This document shows, piece by piece, positions 44,042-46,080 of a stretch of 46,080 nucleotides of DNA. The notes under the pieces are model-generated. The model ran no database searches, was not told the DNA's origin, and saw only the letters and a list, made by a program, of their open reading frames with translations. Position 1 is the first letter of the stretch, and each line of letters opens with the position of its first letter. This stretch comes from Bordetella parapertussis (GTDB lineage Bacteria; Pseudomonadota; Gammaproteobacteria; Burkholderiales; Burkholderiaceae_A): NCBI GenBank assembly GCA_945862985.1, contig CAMAZF010000016.1:1-46080 (forward strand), given 5' to 3'. Made by a program: the position numbers and the translations under genes.

Positions 44042-45541
44042 ATGACCTGTCTCTCCTCTGCTCGCCCTCCCCTGCTTCGCCCGCCCCTAATTGCCTGTCT
44101 CCTGATCTTCCTTGGGTCGATGGCGGGCTGCGCAACCGCGCCTCCTCCGTCAGCCTCGGTGACGCCTGAGCCTGCAGTCGCCGCGCCAGCGCCCGTTCCT
44201 GTCCCGCTCGCCCTTGCCCCGATACCGACCGCCCCAAGCATCACTCCTCCTGCAGCCCCACCAGACATTCCCCCTGCCGAGGCGAAGTCTGCGCAGCCGA
44301 AAGACGTGCTCGACCGCATTCGCAAGGGCTTTGCGATGCCGGATCTTCCCGAGTCTGTGATTGCGCCTTACATCAAACGGTTTGCGTCTCGACCAGATTA
44401 TTTAGACCGGGTCTTTGAGCGAGGCGGTCCCTACCTCCATCACATCGTGGAAGAGATCGAGGCGCGCAAGCTCCCAATGGAGCTTGCACTCCTTCCCATC
44501 GTCGAGTCTGCTTTCAACCCCCAAGCCACCTCGCATGCCAAGGCTGCTGGCCTCTGGCAATTCATCCCCTCCACCGGCCGTAACTTCGACCTCAGTCAGA
44601 ACTGGTGGACCGACGAGCGAAGAGACGTCATCGAATCCACGCGGGCCGCCATGGAGTACCTGCAGAAGGTCTACACCATTCAGGGCAACGATTGGTTTCT
44701 CGCCTTGGCGTCCTACAACTGGGGAGAGGGCTCGGTCGCACGGGCCATCAAGCGGAATCAGGCCCGAGGGCTGAGCACGGACTACCTGAGCCTCAAGATG
44801 CCCAGAGAGACTCGGGGGTACGTGCCTCAGCTCATCGCCTTGCGCGAGATTGTCAAAGACCCTGCGCGTTACGGGCTGAGGCTGCCGCTCATTGAGGATC
44901 GCCCCCATTTCGTGGCGATCGACAAAACGACCAGCATCGACCGAGACCTTGCAGCCAAGCTGGCCGGTCTCACAGTCGAGGAGTTTCGGAGCCTGAACCC
45001 ACATCTGCGCAGGCCGGTGATCACGGTCAGCAGAACCAGCCGCATCATTCTCCCTGTGGAGTCAGCGGAAACTTACCTCCGCAACCTCGATCTCCACACA
45101 TCAAAAGGCCGGCCGCTGGTGTCATGGCAGCCATACACGCTCAAGAAGGGGGACAGCCTCTCTAAACTGGCTGCGGCCAGAGGCGTGACACCGCAGATGC
45201 TCGCCGAGGCCAACAGCCTGAAATCAGTGCGTGCACAACTGATGCCCGGATCGAGTCTCTTGGTGCCTGTGAAGGCCTCCGAGGCGAATGTCTACACTGA
45301 AAAGATCGAGTCTCAATTGGCGAGGTTTGCCGGTGCCAAGACAGTTGAGCAGGTCACCATCCCCGCGAAGACCTACAAGGTCAAGAAGAAGGATACGCTG
45401 CAGAAGATTGCCAAACGATTTGGCCTCTCAGTCGCAACCCTGCGTCGCCTCAACAAGCTAGAGGGCGAAGTCAGAGCAGGGATGCGACTCGTGATTCGGC
45501 CGGCGCAACGAAAAATTGTGACGCAGCAGGCAGGAAACTAG
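44042..45541 (+). CDS. mltD: Membrane-bound lytic murein transglycosylase D with LysM domains
   Basis: Periplasmic lipoprotein cleaving peptidoglycan glycan strands with anhydromuropeptide formation. The 499-residue protein has a signal peptide with lipobox (LGSMAGC, Cys30), a long Pro/Ala linker to about residue 80, an SLT domain with catalytic Glu155 in LLPIVESAFNP, followed by SHAKAAGLWQFIP and ASYNWGEGSV, and two C-terminal LysM repeats (YTLKKGDSLSKLAAARGV and YKVKKKDTLQKIAKRFGL). It is adjacent to gloB, as in many proteobacteria. The 3' end overlaps the opposing desaturase by four bases. Confidence 0.95.
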   Translation: MTCLSSARPPLLRPPLIACLLIFLGSMAGCATAPPPSASVTPEPAVAAPAPVPVPLALAPIPTAPSITPPAAPPDIPPAEAKSAQPKDVLDRIRKGFAMPDLPESVIAPYIKRFASRPDYLDRVFERGGPYLHHIVEEIEARKLPMELALLPIVESAFNPQATSHAKAAGLWQFIPSTGRNFDLSQNWWTDERRDVIESTRAAMEYLQKVYTIQGNDWFLALASYNWGEGSVARAIKRNQARGLSTDYLSLKMPRETRGYVPQLIALREIVKDPARYGLRLPLIEDRPHFVAIDKTTSIDRDLAAKLAGLTVEEFRSLNPHLRRPVITVSRTSRIILPVESAETYLRNLDLHTSKGRPLVSWQPYTLKKGDSLSKLAAARGVTPQMLAEANSLKSVRAQLMPGSSLLVPVKASEANVYTEKIESQLARFAGAKTVEQVTIPAKTYKVKKKDTLQKIAKRFGLSVATLRRLNKLEGEVRAGMRLVIRPAQRKIVTQQAGN

Positions 45542-46080
45542 GCGACCTTGATTGGTCCCACCGTGAGCGACCGCACCAGCCGGGCAAACGACTCAAAGCC
45601 CTGAATGCCGCTGGCCTCGGCCTGTTTGCACCAGGTTTGCAGCGCCGCAACCGCCTGCTCCACGCTCAGACTACGTTCGGCCCAAATGGCTTCGAACTCG
45701 TGACGAAGATCAGAGGCACGCCGGGAGAGATCCTCTTGGAGTTTTGCGGAATGCGCTCGATCAACCAGCTGGGACAGACGTGCAAACAGTTCATATTTTG
45801 AGCTCAAGACCGCCTGGACCGTCTCGGCATCAATCTGGATTTTGGTGGGGTTTGGACGCAAGCCCAATGGGAGCGGACGGGGTTGAGCCAGGCCCAGCAT
45901 CGCCAGCGTACGGATGTACATCCAGCCAATGTCAAATTCGAACCAGCGGGAGGAGAGCTTGGGCGAAGTGGCGTTGGCGTGGTGATTGTTGTGAAGCTCT
46001 TCACCGCCAATCAAGATACCCCAGGGCACGATGTTGGTGGAGGTATCTGGGCTTTTGAAGTTTCGATATCCCCAGAAATG
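45538..46080 (-). CDS. Fatty acid (acyl-CoA) desaturase, C-terminal part, cut by window edge
   Basis: Membrane di-iron delta-9-type desaturase. About 180 residues are visible, reading in from the window edge with HFWGYRNF, DTSTNIVPWGIL and GGEELHNNHHANATSP, the third histidine box (HNNHH) of the family. WFEFDIGWMYIRTLAMLGLA is the last hydrophobic stretch. An unusual helical C-terminal region of about 110 residues follows, typical of Burkholderiales members. The N-terminus with the first His boxes and the start are outside the window. Convergent with mltD. Confidence 0.88.
   Translation of the reverse strand, partial: HFWGYRNFKSPDTSTNIVPWGILIGGEELHNNHHANATSPKLSSRWFEFDIGWMYIRTLAMLGLAQPRPLPLGLRPNPTKIQIDAETVQAVLSSKYELFARLSQLVDRAHSAKLQEDLSRRASDLRHEFEAIWAERSLSVEQAVAALQTWCKQAEASGIQGFESFARLVRSLTVGPIKVA

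Overview
The window comes from the chromosome of a GC-rich purple phototrophic proteobacterium. It is most likely a betaproteobacterium of the order Burkholderiales (a Rubrivivax/Limnohabitans-like aerobic anoxygenic or purple non-sulfur phototroph). The reasons are a type-II reaction centre with a tetraheme cytochrome, the crtEF-bchCXYZ-puf superoperon, and the housekeeping blocks aat-bpt-pyrD and rnhA/methyltransferase/gloB/mltD. Genus cannot be fixed from sequence reading alone. No rRNA, insertion sequence, transposase, phage gene or CRISPR array was seen, and no gap without a gene exceeds about 165 bases.

Positions 1-19600 are one arm of a photosynthesis gene cluster. A partial crtI points left. 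Divergent from it, bchG, a PucC-type transporter, bchP and tspO run right in one tightly overlapping unit. A long leftward superoperon then carries crtE, crtF, bchC, bchX, bchY, bchZ, pufB, an extra LH1-beta-like gene, pufA, pufL, pufM and pufC, ending in a strong hairpin terminator facing tspO. bchO diverges from crtE, and bchI-bchD run leftward, tail to tail with bchO. Together these genes make geranylgeranyl diphosphate, desaturate and O-methylate carotenoids, insert Mg (BchI/BchD with BchO), reduce chlorophyllide (BchXYZ), finish and esterify bacteriochlorophyll (BchC, BchG, BchP), and build the RC-LH1-cytochrome complex. Paired TGT-N12-ACA palindromes of the PpsR/CrtJ type lie in the crtE-bchO intergenic region and just upstream of bchC, both with a 7-base gap.

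The most unusual item is a 74-codon gene between pufB and pufA. Its product aligns without gaps to the PufB transmembrane core (His at -18, then the W-R-x-W-F box), but glutamine replaces the bacteriochlorophyll-ligating histidine and there is an additional C-terminal tail.

Positions 19589-21483 hold a secreted GH13 glycosidase lipoprotein, an initiator tRNA-Met and a short tandem array in which the last 16 bases of that tRNA are repeated downstream of it. Positions 21484-24546 carry a Nudix hydrolase, both N-end-rule transferases (aat, bpt) and pyrD as one overlapping unit. Positions 24495-27538 hold a lutB/lutA-like lactate oxidation pair divergent from an IclR regulator. Positions 27508-34186 are a leftward run of hrpA, a CinA/MoaB-domain protein, a histone-deacetylase-family amidohydrolase and a PBP7-type endopeptidase. 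argA diverges from hrpA across a 20-base interval with back-to-back -10 elements.

Positions 35491-43236 read leftward: a methyltransferase, rnhA, an RND efflux pair, dnaQ, and three unrecognised overlapping genes. gloB and mltD read rightward, and the window closes in a truncated fatty acid desaturase. Genes are packed very tightly: ATGA start/stop overlaps are common, and several convergent pairs overlap by tens of bases.
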